Assembly: GCA_037447655.1 (NCBI GenBank)
Contig: JBBHKE010000409.1
Location: forward strand, 241,616 to 301,615
Length of the DNA stretch: 60,000 bases
Source of the DNA: Zygnema cylindricum
Taxonomy: Eukaryota > Streptophyta > Zygnematophyceae > Zygnematales > Zygnemataceae
Reading direction: 5' to 3'
The position numbers and the translations under genes were made by a program. This document shows positions 34,551-45,660 of the stretch, one piece after another; position 1 is the first letter of the stretch, and every line of letters begins with the position of its first letter. The notes under the pieces were generated by a model that had not been told where the DNA came from, searched no databases, and saw only the letters and a program-made list of their open reading frames with translations.

Positions 34551-37500
34551 CGATTTTGTCCGCACGGTATTTAAATGTCTTTCTCATGTCATAGGCGTCC
34601 TCGCTGTCAGCGTAGTACTTAGCCTCGATATCATTGATTCTGCACTCATAAAAAAAAACGACTTATACTTAGAAAATAATCAGATAAAAGTAAGGGCAAA
34701 AACCGTTTTTATGTTCAAATTCAAAAGGCTTGGACAATTTTAAACAAAAATGGAAGGCCAAAAACCGTTGTTTTGTAAACATAAAAAAAGACTTGGAAAC
34801 AAAAAAAAGGGCAAAAATTGTAGTAGAAAAGATTTAGAAAATAAAACAGAAAAGTTAGAAGGCAAAACCGTTGTTTGGTAGAAAATAAAAAAAGTATGGG
34901 CAAAAACCGTTGTTTTGTACACAAACAAAATTGGAGAATTTTAAATAAAAAAAGTGAAGGCGAAAATTGTTGTTTTGTACACATAAAAAAAAAACTTAGA
35001 AAAGAAAAAAAAAAAAGTAAGGGCAAAAACCATTGTTTTGTAAATATAAAAAAATACTTTTCAACTTCTTTTGAGGAAAAAAAGGCAGTCAAAAACTAAT
35101 GCAAAAAAGTAAAAAATAATTTTTTTTTTCTCACCAGGGTAAGTACACCAAGCGCAATTACTGGCATTAACTGGCCAGCAAAAATCGTACAGAAAAAGTG
35201 TACCATTCGTACTGCTTTCAATACGATTCCTACTTTTTTCTGTACAAATCATACTGTTTCAGTTCAAACTATTTTCTTTACAATTTGTACTGTTTTCTGC
35301 AAAATCCGTACTGTTTTCTGTTCAGTTACTGTGATAATTGACCAATATTGCCAATAGTCATGAATTGTGTAATTACCGCAGTAGAAACAAACATCCTCTT
35401 CCTCACAAAATCTCATGCAAAAAAGTACATAACAAAAAAATTTAAGCGCAAAAAAGCGCTTACCTCCACATCCACTTTCACACAAAACTCATAAAAGAAA
35501 GTATGTCAACAACTTTTATGAGGGCATCCGACTCAAATCTTCCCTTAGAAGCAAACAACTTCTCTCATAAAAAACTAATGCAACCTAGTACAGAAAAAAT
35601 AAGTTGAGGGAAAAAAGAACTTACTTGTAACCAAGTGTTTCGGTATATAAATGGAAGGCAGCTCGGTTGCTCTTCCTAACATGAAGAGAGACATATTCTG
35701 CCCCAAAAACTTCTACCATTCCCTTTTCTGGAGTCTTCGTCAAGGAAAATCTCTTGTAAATCTCCATTACATTTAGTGAAGACCACCTTTGTATCGCTTT
35801 TATATCTCCTCTTTTAAATCTCCCTTGAATTGCTTTCGAATCTTCGTTAAATCTAGTTAATACCTCCTTCAAATTGCTTTTTTAAGCTTCGTTTATTCTC
35901 TTTTCAGTATCCATTAATCCTCCTTTAAACCTCCTTTAAACCTCCTTTAAAAATCATTTTTCGCTCCAAAGCAGACACATTTGTCCAAATTTCAACCCCC
36001 CGGAAATCACTTATAACATTGATATCTGACAATATGACTAAACCGAGTCCCTAAAATATTAGCAATGCCCTAAAATATTTATCTCAGTAAGAAAATTGTC
36101 GGGTGTATAGATTTTTGAAAGTACAAACTTAAACCTTTTATATTTTGAGATTTACGTATGGCATAGATGGCTTCATATCCTTCAAAACCCTTTCTAGAAT
36201 CCTCAAACTACCCTTTCACGCCAGAACCTTTGAAAAAAAAAACCTTTACAAGAAAACAAGAGCGAGACCTCAACAGCTTTCACAAAATCAAGCGAGTTCA
36301 TATATCCATCAAACATCCCTTTCATATCCTTCAAAAGCCTTTAACATAAACCCTCAGCAAGAAACCTTCACAATAAACCATAACATGAGACCGTAACAAG
36401 GAACCTTTACAACTTCACAAGAAACCTGTACAAAAATCCTTTACAAGAATCCTTAACAAGAAACCTTCACAAGAAACCTATACAAGACACATTCACAAGA
36501 AAACAAAAACCTCAACAATATTCACAAAAACAGTTGAGCCAGGATACGTGCTGCAGTCATAAGCTTAGTCGCAATTCCCAACTTTCGATGGGTCCGGAGA
36601 ACTGCCAAAGAAGTGATGTGACCGTGACATTCTGTAGATTCTTCCTCCCTGCCACGTCAGCACTATCAGAAGCACAAACAAGGGAAAATGGAATATAGTG
36701 TAGTATAGTGATAAACTTCTAAAATGAATCATATCATTTGATTGGATAAGATATAGTGTATTATGGTGATTAACAAAAAAAAAAGCAAAAACGCAATCAA
36801 AAAAGCAAACGTGCAGCTTTTCTTTGCTGTATACAACAAGACATAAAAGTTGAATTTGAAGAGGATAGAAATTTCAAAGTTTCGAGAAAAGCGAAACATT
36901 AAAATTTGAAATTTTGATCGAACGGTCAAAATGTGGAGCCGGTGTCAATGAAACACTCACGCCTTTCACAAATAATATCCGAATATCTATAAATGATGAT
37001 AAATAAATAGTGCTGTTAACACTACTTCATGAGTTTCGGGTAAAAAAAAGACCAAATTAGTGTTGTTAACACTAAAAGAATCGAGTCACATTACATCCTG
37101 AATCGCTATTAGCATTTATAACCATCAACTCTGTCCATTTACTCTGCTCTCTGAATACAAAATAGCGCTATTAGTAATAAACTTTTTCTTCTTGATGTAA
37201 TTCTTTTGGCGGTTCAAAATCCTCCACGTCATTTGGACCAGATGTAGAAATATTAACACTGAAACAGTCCTCATGCTTATTATTTCTTATCGCTAATAGC
37301 AATTCACGGTGTAGCGGCTGCGTTGTCATTCTGACAACATACAAATACAAACAAAAGCTTTGACAAATTGCAGTTTAGACGATTCGAGAATTTGGGATAC
37401 TGAACTCACATTTTCGCCAAAACGTAACCGACAATTTTTTTGTTATAGTCCTCTGCCACATACAATAGCTGTGGCCAAGAAAGCACGTGGTAAAGGTAAT

Positions 37501-40500
37501 ACTGCACCATTCAAAAACTCAAAAACAAAAAAAGATACAACTGATTATCAAGGAACAGAGAAAGTTATAAAGACACCTTACTCTTCGACGCGATTAGAGT
37601 TAATAGAAATGTTATACACACAACTACAATATTTATCGCTATTGAGCTACAACGTTATTGTAAATCACTATTAGCTTTAAGAAATGATCAGTACGAGGAC
37701 TGTTGTAGTATTGATAAATGTATTCTGCTCCAAATGACGTGGAAAATTGTGAAACCCAAAAGAAAAGTGATAAGAAAAAACAATTAGTAATAATAATTAT
37801 ATTTTGAGTTTGGAGGGCTAGTGCTATTAACGCTCGGTTTACAGTGTAGTGAATTATGATGATACAACTGATTATCAGGAAAGGGATTAGTTATAAAGAC
37901 AACTAAACTCTTCATCGTAATTGGAGTTACTGAATTGAGAAAATACAACTGATTATCAAAAAACAAAATGGTCATACAGACAATTACACTGTTTTTCGCT
38001 AGAAGAGTTGGTGAAAATTATTAGTGTTGAAGCGTTAATTTTATTATTATTATCGACGACAATGTCTTGCCACCTCGTCCATTATAAGCTACTTAACTAA
38101 ACAATGGCCATGATGTTTGAAATGTTTCAATATTGTGACGTTTTTCAGGCCCAACTGTTGTTTTTGCTTTTAACACTCTTTCGTGTGACAAGAACATTTC
38201 ATTTGCTAATTTTCTGGCAAATATTTAACATACATTTCATAACTTTCTGACAAAAATCTCAACTAATTTGATCATATTTTGGCCAAAATCTTTCTTTCAT
38301 TTCATAAATTAACCAATTTGATATTTTTTTGGCAAAAATTTTGCCCGCGTTTCACAATTTTTTCGACAAAAGTTCATTCTCATTCGGTAATATTCTGCCG
38401 ACGACTTTGATAATATTTGACAACGACTTTGGCAAAAAATGTACCTTCATTTGATAATTTTCTGGCAGACACAACAAGTTGCAGTTTTGCATCGCCAGCA
38501 AGTCATCCACCTGGAATCCCAAATTGACCCAAAAAAGGGTCCAAATGAAATCAAGAAGAAGAACAGATAAAGGCAGGAAAACATTTTCATGCCCAATTTG
38601 ACCAAAAATAAGAATCAAAATGAAGCCAAGAAGAACAGTTAAAAGTAAGGACAACCTTTTTTTGCCCAATTGACCAAAATAACGGGGTCAAGATGAGATT
38701 AAGAAGAAAAACAGGTGAAATAAGAAAAAAGAAAAACCTCTTTTAAGCAATAAGCTTAATACCTTTAGACTATTATGGCATTTTCAGCTATTCTGGGTAC
38801 AATCTCAAAAAAAGCAACATTTACTAAACAGGACACCTGGCCCATATAGGACAAAATACCTCAATTAAAAAGAAATATAATATAAACAATTCTCCTCCCT
38901 CCATCAAAACCCCAGAAATCCTCCAGTTCAAGATTTAAGTTTGTTAACCCTCAGTGAAAAAGACATAAATATTTTCCTCAGCTTTGATACTAGTTCTAAA
39001 GCTGTTAAACTGGAAAATCCTAACTCCAAAAACTCATCCAAAGGCAGTTCCATGAGCTTCTCAGTTTTGTTGGACAGTTAACTTCAAACCCGCGCCTTCA
39101 GACATTTGATTTTATTCTTCTTTTAAATTTGTATCTATATATACGGAACAAGTCTTAAACTCATGTTAGAAAAGCCAATAGTTCATATTACTTTATTTTC
39201 CATTTGTGTTAATAACTATACACACAAAAGGACGAGTCTTAATCGTATAATTTATATAAACCAATACACTGCTCATCGCTATTAGAGGTAAAAACACTAA
39301 TCTAATCACAATTTTTTCAGATTGAAAATCATAGAAATAGTGTCCACAACACTATTCAAGGAAGTAGGCTACAATCCACCACGTCTCCCGATACTAAATT
39401 AGAATTGTACATTCTAAGTTGCATTTACACTCATAATTCCTCTGATAAAGATGAGCCACCCATCACTAATAGAGTTAACCATTCTAATTCCAGGTACAGT
39501 TTTTTTGACTCGAAACCATAAATTAGTGTTAATAACACTACTGAGGTAACTGGCTTATAGTAGGCCACATAGGAAATTATCATTTTGTGTAGTTAAATGT
39601 AATTAAGCGTTTAAGGCTAATAATTCACTAACACTAAAAGCTATGGGCTGTGTACCTATCTTGAGATTATAGAATTAAAAAAACACAGTTGCTTAAAATC
39701 TTGCCTTACATGAAAAAAAGGGGAACCTTTTTCATACTTTATTTGAAGTACACAGTCCAGAATCGATTTCGATTTTATCAGAATTAACTTCACTAAATTA
39801 TGTTAAAAAAAAATTCCTCTTTGTTAAGGCAACATTTTAAAAAACTATGTTTTTTTTTTAAGTCTATATTCTATAGGTAGGTGCTGTACTAAATGGCAAA
39901 CTTTAATTAGGGCAATTACAAGTTTTAATGCTATTAGAGTTAATGAATAGCTCCTTAACTCGCTCTGTTTTAATTAGCTGTAGCTTTAACATTTAATTAG
40001 AATAAACTGCTCTTGGTTACGTTTGAAAAACTTGGCTTATTGTGAGCCACTTGTTCAAATAGTGTCACTACACTAATTTATGATACCGGGTCAAAAATCA
40101 TCGCCTTGGAATTAGACAGAATTACATGAAGTCTGAAAAAGGTTTTTAAGGCAACATTTTAACAACTGTTCTTCTTTAAGTCTATTTCCTCCAGATAGGC
40201 ACTAAATGGCAAATTTTGATTTCAAAATAAAAATTGAACTGCAGCTCACAAAGATCGAATTTAGCAATGAAACCCAAAAACCCTAAAAATTCACGTAGAA
40301 ACCCTAAAAAACCTAGTAGAAACTCTAAAGCGAAGTTGACAGTACAAAGGTAATTTTTCAATATGGAAGTAGAGTAAAAGCAAAGATAAAAACAAGAAAA
40401 ATTACTTAAGTGATTTTTACAATACACGTTTTTAACCACAAACATCAGCTCGAGATGATAAATACACCTCAAAAAACTGACAAAAAGAAAAAAAACAATT

Positions 40501-40532
40501 ATTCTTACCGTAGCCTGACGAATGCAAACCAT
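33768..40532 (-). CDS. NAA10: N-alpha-acetyltransferase 10, NatA catalytic subunit (seven exons)
   Basis: This is the GNAT-fold catalytic subunit of the ribosome-associated NatA complex, which acetylates Ser/Ala/Thr/Gly N termini once Met is removed. Exons 40509-40532, 38445-38510, 37410-37501, 36548-36648, 35625-35727, 34551-34639 and 33768-34108 join in phase to encode 271 residues. Landmarks are [75 protein letters not shown] and [14 protein letters not shown]. The acetyl-CoA loop RKLGIA falls at residues 82-87, the same position as in the human protein, so the core aligns without gaps. The last ~113 residues are a hydrophilic Lys/Glu/Gly/Ser tail, as is usual for Naa10. Introns are long and packed with tandem repeats and small transposons. 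Confidence 0.95.
34124..34211. repeat. (GA)n tract just upstream of the last NAA10 splice acceptor
   Basis: Read in the gene's direction it is (CT)n with one interruption, ending about 12 nt before the AG at 34110-34109. It thus serves as, or overlaps, the polypyrimidine tract. Confidence 0.95.
34303..34482. mobile_element. Small inverted-repeat element in the last NAA10 intron
   Basis: The left end resembles TGTTCATCGCTCTTAGTGTT and the right end TATTAGCGATGGGCGGTGTA. The interior block TACAATCCACCACGTCTCCC recurs at 39373, so these are two copies of one subfamily. It lies between the two (GA)n tracts. Confidence 0.65.
34496..34547. repeat. (GA)n tract at the donor of the last NAA10 intron
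   Basis: In the gene's direction the intron begins GTA and then runs straight into (CT)26 or so, so the repeat occupies the donor region from +4. Confidence 0.95.
34690..35060. repeat. Degenerate 50-60 bp tandem array in a NAA10 intron
   Basis: About seven units share GGGCAAAAACCGTTGTTTTG followed by variable A-rich sequence. They lie in the intron between exons 35625-35727 and 34551-34639. Confidence 0.8.
35880..35960. repeat. CCTCCTTTAAA short tandem repeat
   Basis: Three exact 11-bp units and flanking variants lie in a NAA10 intron, just upstream (in gene sense) of exon 35625-35727. Confidence 0.8.
36340..36530. repeat. AAGAAACCTTCACA-type minisatellite
   Basis: Around ten degenerate units (CAAGAAACCTTCACAAG and variants such as CAAGAAACCTGTACAA) abut NAA10 exon 36548-36648 on its donor side. 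Confidence 0.8.
36960..37335. mobile_element. Remnants of TACACC-family elements
   Basis: It contains paired AGTGTTGTTAACACT motifs, CGCTATTAGCATT, and a right terminus CGCTAATAGCAATTCACGGTGTAGCGG. A complete left end was not found, so these are fragments in a NAA10 intron. Confidence 0.5.
38140..38440. repeat. Degenerate tandem repeat (TTTTGGCAAAAATTTT type)
   Basis: Units around TTTCATAATTTTCTGGCAAA recur six or so times at 45-60 bp spacing. They begin right at the donor of NAA10 exon 38445-38510. Confidence 0.7.
38515..38720. repeat. About 65-bp tandem repeat, three units
   Basis: Units share GCCCAATTTGACCAAAA, then AAATGAAGCCAAGAAGAA. They lie in the first NAA10 intron next to the acceptor. 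Confidence 0.8.
39260..39480. mobile_element. Small inverted-repeat element, second copy of the 34303 subfamily
   Basis: It begins near ACACTGCTCATCGCTATTAG and ends near GAGCCACCCATCACTAATAG. It shares TACAATCCACCACGTCTCCC with 34303-34482 and sits in the first NAA10 intron. Confidence 0.6.
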
Positions 40533-40705
40533 GGCTCCAAAGTTTTCAACAACAAAACGGGGAAAAAGGGAGAGAGAGAGAGAAGAGAGAAGGGGAGAGA
40601 GAGAGTGGAACAGAGTTGAAAGAAAAGGGTTGTAAAAAGTGCAAAACGGCTAAGTCCCGAATCAAAGGCAAAAATCTTATCAGCTACAAAAGTTGTCTAG
40701 TACAG

Positions 40706-41680
40706 TACACCGCGAATCGTAATTAGTAGTGTTGTGTGTATCGGTAAAAAATTTATCGCGATAACACCGATAACGATAGTTATCGGGTTATCGAACGGTC
40801 AGAGTTACCGATATATTTGTACTTTCTGTACTTTCTGTCCGAATTACACGTGGCATGTTTCCAGTGGATCCCAAGGAAGAAAAGAACAAAACCATGGCGT
40901 CGAATGTGAAAGGTGCATCGTTTTAACTGGAGCCGTACTAAAGCCGTACATATCTTATTCCGGCAACTGTACTTTCGGCTTGTACAAATGATCTGATTGG
41001 TAGGCACCTCAGTAGATAGGGGTTGTGAGTAGGCTCGTCGGGGGGATAACACGTACAGTTGAGTGAACTGGCCGTACGTTTATATGTACGGTCCGTACAT
41101 GTATCTCCATACCGATATATCGATTATCGGCTTCCCGAAAAAAGGCCCATATCGGTTATCGGCAAATCCTTACTGATACACAACACTAGTAATTAGAGTA
41201 AATTACTCTCATTCGGTCGCTCGAAATTTCGACTCTATCACATGAAATAGAGTAAATGATTCTAATTTTTTTCATTATTCAATTTAAGGTAAAGTTTAAT
41301 TAGCAATTTTAATTCTAATATAGGTTCGTTTTAAATAGTGTGGAATACGGACGACCTCCGACCATGCAAAATTGTACTTTATTAAGTAAAAAAGTACAAA
41401 TAATGATTTAATACAGGCCGTTATCATGTAACTGCGTTTTAACAAACCACGTAGTGCAAGCGTCATAGTGACGATAAACTGTACGTTTTGCCAAATTCTG
41501 TAAAAATACCTTATTTACAGTAGATGATATTAGCGTGCCAAATTAGAGTACTTAAATAAATTAGAGTAAACTTCATAGTTGAAACAGCTCTATCACATAA
41601 ATTAGCGTTCATTACTCTATTATTTTTTTTAGCTTTTGTACTCTAATTTTTTCATTACTCTAATTACGATTTGCGGTGTA
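40706..41680. mobile_element. TACACC-family element (outer), interrupted by a hAT-like element
   Basis: The ends are TACACCGCGAATCGTAATTA and TAATTACGATTTGCGGTGTA. The flanks are TACAG on the left and CTGTA on the right. Subtracting the nested element and its target duplication leaves about 505 bp. The right half closely matches the element at 52483-53107, including the phrase AAATTGTACTTT. Confidence 0.88.
40727..41188. mobile_element. Nested hAT-like non-autonomous element (462 bp)
   Basis: Both ends start TAGTGTTGTGT; the left continues GTATCGGTAA and the right, reversed, ATCAGTAAGG. The 8-bp sequence GTAATTAG stands on both sides (40719-40726 and 41189-41196), the target-duplication length of hAT elements. 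Inside are repeats of CGATAACGATAGTTATCG type. There is no transposase. Confidence 0.88.
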
Positions 41681-41775
41681 CTGTATTTTACTATTTTTTT
41701 GGCTTTCTCTCGTATCGGTTGCACATCAAAATATCGGAAACCCGTGACCTGTATGGCTGTACTACAGGTCTACAG

Positions 41776-41992
41776 TACACCGCCAATCGTTATTAGCGTC
41801 GTGTACACTAATTCCGTCCCGCTTTTTTTTTATTCTCAAATAGAATTATCCATACTATTCAAAAAATACCCTAATTCCTAATTAGAATGGACGATTTCTT
41901 CGAAATTTTTCAAATTCCCAATTAGCGTAAACCACGCTAATTATTCGTATACGCTAAAAGAACTTACACGCTAATAACGATTGGCGGTGTAT
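41776..41992. mobile_element. TACACC-family element, first of three in a chain
   Basis: The ends are TACACCGCCAATCGTTATTA and TAATAACGATTGGCGGTGTA, a 20-bp perfect inverted repeat. Left flank TACAG. The next element begins 3 nt after its end. Confidence 0.9.
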
Positions 41993-41995
41993 TGT

Positions 41996-42183
41996 ACACC
42001 GTGTATCGCTATTAGTGTTAATGTTATTTTCGCCACTTAAAACATCTTTTCTCCGTACACTCTTGTCCAATTTTCAATTTGAGACCGTCAATCAGAAGCT
42101 GAGAATCTTAACTTTCAGTATCAACCGTCAGATCCAAATACCGACATTCGTGTACGGGAAAAAAAATAACGATTCACGGTGTA
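41996..42183. mobile_element. TACACC-family element, second in chain
   Basis: It begins TACACCGTGTATCGCTATTA and ends AACGATTCACGGTGTA. The interior matches 53491-53710 and 9714-9934 (CTCCGTACACTCTTGTCC block). The right third is shorter than in the other copies. Confidence 0.88.
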
Positions 42184-42186
42184 CTG

Positions 42187-42731
42187 TACACCGCCAATCG
42201 TTATTAGCGTTGTGTACACTAATTCCGTCCCGCTTTTTTATTTATTTATTCTCCATTAGTGTAGTTCATTCTATTTTTTTCTTTATTCTATTTAGGGTTA
42301 TTTTCAGTGCGTTGTCTCTTAAATAGAGTTGTGTACAGTCAGTGTCAGACCGTACATAAATGTACCTTTTAAAGTTAAAAATTACAATAAATTAGTTTTA
42401 GTAACCGCAGACGCATGAGAATGTGCGTTCTAAAAAGGAAAAAAAATCAGGTCGTAAAAAGTCCCGTTCCCACAAATTCGTCCGACAGCCGCGTTTCGAC
42501 TGTGTGAATGTACGATTTGTGTACGATTTGTCAGATTTTGTACGAAGGACCTATATTAGTGTAAGCATGTTTGCGACCGACATATTTTATTTCAAAGATC
42601 CAAATTACCATAATCAAACAATTAGAATGTATGATTTTTTCCAAAATTTTCATATTCTTAAATAGCGTACACCACTGTAATTATTATTATACGCTAATCA
42701 AACTCCCACGCTAATAACGATTGGCGGTGTA
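42187..42731. mobile_element. TACACC-family element, third in chain
   Basis: The ends are TACACCGCCAATCGTTATTA and TAATAACGATTGGCGGTGTA. The interior shares CAGACCGTACATAA and TGTACCTTTTAAAG with the element at 51945-52479. An 80-codon ORF inside has no family character. Confidence 0.88.
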
Positions 42732-42914
42732 GTGAACGTTATTACCGACCTAACGGTGAAGAGGTCCGATTCGGCTTTTAAGGTGTGGCTAGGTGTGGCC
42801 AAAATTCCGTTAGGTTTTTTATTACAGTTGGCTGCATCGCCAAAAACAGTACGGATATGATGTCATTTCTGCTGATGTAAGCAGACGCTAATTTTTCGTC
42901 TTGCGCTCTTGCAG

Positions 42915-43029
42915 GTATGGGCGCATTGCAACCCTATGACCAGTGTGTCTACGTGTTCGAATCTTCCCAGAAGGCAGCAAGAAGCTGGCTGAGCCCTGTC
43001 TTTTGGGCGACAATTTGTTTGGATTACAG
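42915..43029 (+). other. Possible 5' untranslated exon of the DUF4188 gene
   Basis: A strong acceptor (TTGCGCTCTTGCAG) and a donor (TTACAG then GTACAG) enclose 115 nt. The next acceptor (GTTTTTAG at 43144) lies just ahead of the DUF4188 start codon, and an in-frame TAG occurs there, so this exon would be noncoding. The call rests only on splice-site quality. Confidence 0.4.
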
Positions 43030-43168
43030 GTACAGTACAGTACTGTACTATATTTAGGCAGAACTGTAACCTTCGGAACCTTATTCTTTTTGAATGAAGG
43101 AGCTGAGTTTTAAGGTTAAAGTTATAAACTGAACACGTTTTTAGATATTGATCAAGGATTTTACCGTA

Positions 43169-45660
43169 ATGGAGGAAACTAATTCTGGTAGTACGCCTTT
43201 GGTATCTGAAAAAGGGTCTGTTGATGAGCCTGCATTCAAAGACCGTTATGTTTCCAATTTTTTTGATGGCGCAGATAAATTAGCTTTTTTGAAGGCTATG
43301 GCACCAATGGAGGTGAACTAGCTAACCAGATTTCAGAATCATTCTTTCATCTGTAAAAAATGAAGTAATATATAAAATGGAGTAAACTTGACAGTCTACC
43401 AAGAGGTGCATTACCAGCATGCTTGCGTACTTAGGACTTTACACCAAAATCCCCAATCAATTATCACTAAAAAAACTTATTGTATTTGTTGGAAAATGTT
43501 GACTACAGTCCGAGCATTACATTCAGTCAGGACGTTTTACATGCGAAACTCGTTTGTTTTTTCCTTGTATTCTGTCTGCCTTTTTCTTTATGAGTCTTAG
43601 AATGTACTGTAGTGTGGTCGCTTTTTTCACATATGTAATTGGTCCTTTTTTAATTGCGCTTCTCTTACGTTCTCCTTGTTTTTTTTGTCGCATTTCCCCT
43701 TTGTATTCCGAATCATTTTTTGTTGATATTACCCCTCATGGTCCAGCAGTCCTTCGTGCTGGTCTCACTTGAAATCTACTTTCCCTCAAGTTTCGCCCAT
43801 CCTCACCAAGTTCCCCTTATCTTCGCTAAATGGCCAACCGGTTTTGTTGTCGTTTTTAACAATTTCTTTGCAAACAGAATGCTTTTTGTGTAAAAAGCCA
43901 GAAAACATTTTGTGGAAAACCGCTTTTCTGTTTTCAATTGGCTTAATTTGTTTGAATCGGAGTCTTCATACTCAGCCTTGTAAGGCGTCAGATTTAAATT
44001 TCAGGCAGTTCACTTTTTCTTAAAATCATAGACGAACAGTTTATTTCTGCTCCGATGTATATTGTTCGCCAGCGTCTATTAAGAACTCGTTCTAATTTGC
44101 GCATTCCTAAACAATGCAGGTACTTGTGGGGATTGGAGTACTTGCAGCGACTATTTTGCCGAGGTTTTTGGGAGTTTCTTTGGGAGCACTTCTGCTGTCA
44201 CCTTCACTTATTCGTTTGGTCTTCCGTTCCGTAGGGGTTTTACGGAACCCTCACATGGAATCAATTGTGAGGGGGAGGGTCACTGCAAAGCTCGATGGTG
44301 ACTTTTGTGTACTTCTCATTGGGGCGCGGAACAATGCTCCATGGAAGCTGACATATAAATTTAAGAAGATCGGGACTGCTTTTGAAAGCATGTTCAAGTG
44401 AGCAGTTTTTCTCTTATCTGGTGGACGAATCACAGGAGATTGACCTTTCCATACTGTTTTTAGTATGATAGATTGCTCGACTGCTAGTAGTTCTCGTAGC
44501 ATTGTTACATGCCTGTATCTTTTTCCTCTTTACTGCTCTCATGGAAAGGGAAAGCTGTTCTTTAGCCATCCATCAATGTATGCTTTAAACTTCACACATT
44601 TCACACTTCTGTTGCCTGAATAGTTCGGAGTCAATTGGGAAAAACATAATCTGGATACTTACATGCGTAGAGGGTAGGTAACAGGAGGCAAAACATTGGG
44701 CTCAAATGAACTTTCCTGATGATTTTGGAATGAAATTTCCACAGAGAACTCGAGAGTTTGCCGATGGAAAGCAGCGGGTACATGGGGGCTGAGATGTTTT
44801 TTTCTGGAAATTTTTTACGAAGCTCCCACACTCTTGGAGTGGTGTATTGGCGATCTTATGACCATCTTATCAAGTTTGCTCATAACCCCAACTTGAAGCA
44901 TGTCGCAGGTAAGGAAGCAATGGAGTCATAACTGCCATGGAGTATGTGTTCACATAACTTTTAATAAACAGACCTCTGACTAATGACTCTAGCAAACTCT
45001 TTGGTACATTTTACGTGTTGTGGTTTCATATCAAAAAGTTTGAGCCACTAAAGGAATTATCCAGCTGTGACGTTTTCTTTTTAAAAATGAAGTGAGAACG
45101 GAGCTCAAGGACAGGAAATGACACGCAGCAGGATTCAGGAAACAAGGAAGCTTCTTTTCAAGAATAGATGAAAAGGACATTGTTTGGAAACTGAAAATCT
45201 GCTGGAATACTGATGTTAGAACTTCGAGATTCTGCTTCAAGGTTCTGGTCATGTACACATTGTTATAAGATTGATATGTGCACAAAAGGTTTTGAAGGAA
45301 GTCGGGAGACACCAAATTTTGATATTGAACTCCATCTTTTGGGTATACATTCCTAAGTCATTATTGGTTTATTTCTCAAGCAAGCACCTGACTTACTTTT
45401 TCTTTTTGTGTTCCTTTACAGCTTGGCGAGCTGCAGATAAGGAATGTAAAGAGAGCCCGGATATCGGGATTTGGCATGAGGCATTCCAAGTAGTGGGAGG
45501 AAAGTACGACAGCATTTATGTGAACTGTCCTCCTATTGGTCTAGGCATGGTCAACCCACTAGTGCCATGTGACGGTCACTTGCGAACTTCAAGGGGTCGG
45601 ACGGGAACCCCAAAACCTGGAAATTTGGACGAGCCATCTTCACCTGTACCTGAGTCATAA
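43169..45660 (+). CDS. DUF4188 family protein (four exons)
   Basis: Exons 43169-43312, 44120-44397, 44745-44908 and 45422-45660 join in phase to give 274 residues. Family signatures are VRGRVTAKLDGDFCVLLIGA, ESLPMESSGYMGAEMFFSG, LGVVYWRSYDHLIKFAHN and, near the end, DIGIWHEAFQVVGGKYDSIY followed by VNCPPIGLG. DUF4188 proteins have a dimeric alpha-beta-barrel monooxygenase-like look, but their reaction is not established. Residues about 49-88 are hydrophobic (VLVGIGVLAATILPRFLGVS) and probably form a membrane anchor or hairpin ahead of the domain. The last ~35 residues are Pro/Gly/Ser rich. The start is the first ATG after an in-frame stop. Confidence 0.88.

Noticed and set aside
34067-34587. 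Arg/Glu and Ser/Leu ORFs on both strands
   Set aside because: These are translations of the (GA)n/(CT)n tracts.
40734-41052. 85-90 codon ORFs within the nested element
   Set aside because: They lie inside a 462-bp non-autonomous element and start in its inverted repeats.
42940-42965. GTTCGAATC-like string considered as a tRNA T-arm
   Set aside because: No acceptor stem, anticodon arm or spacing fits a tRNA.
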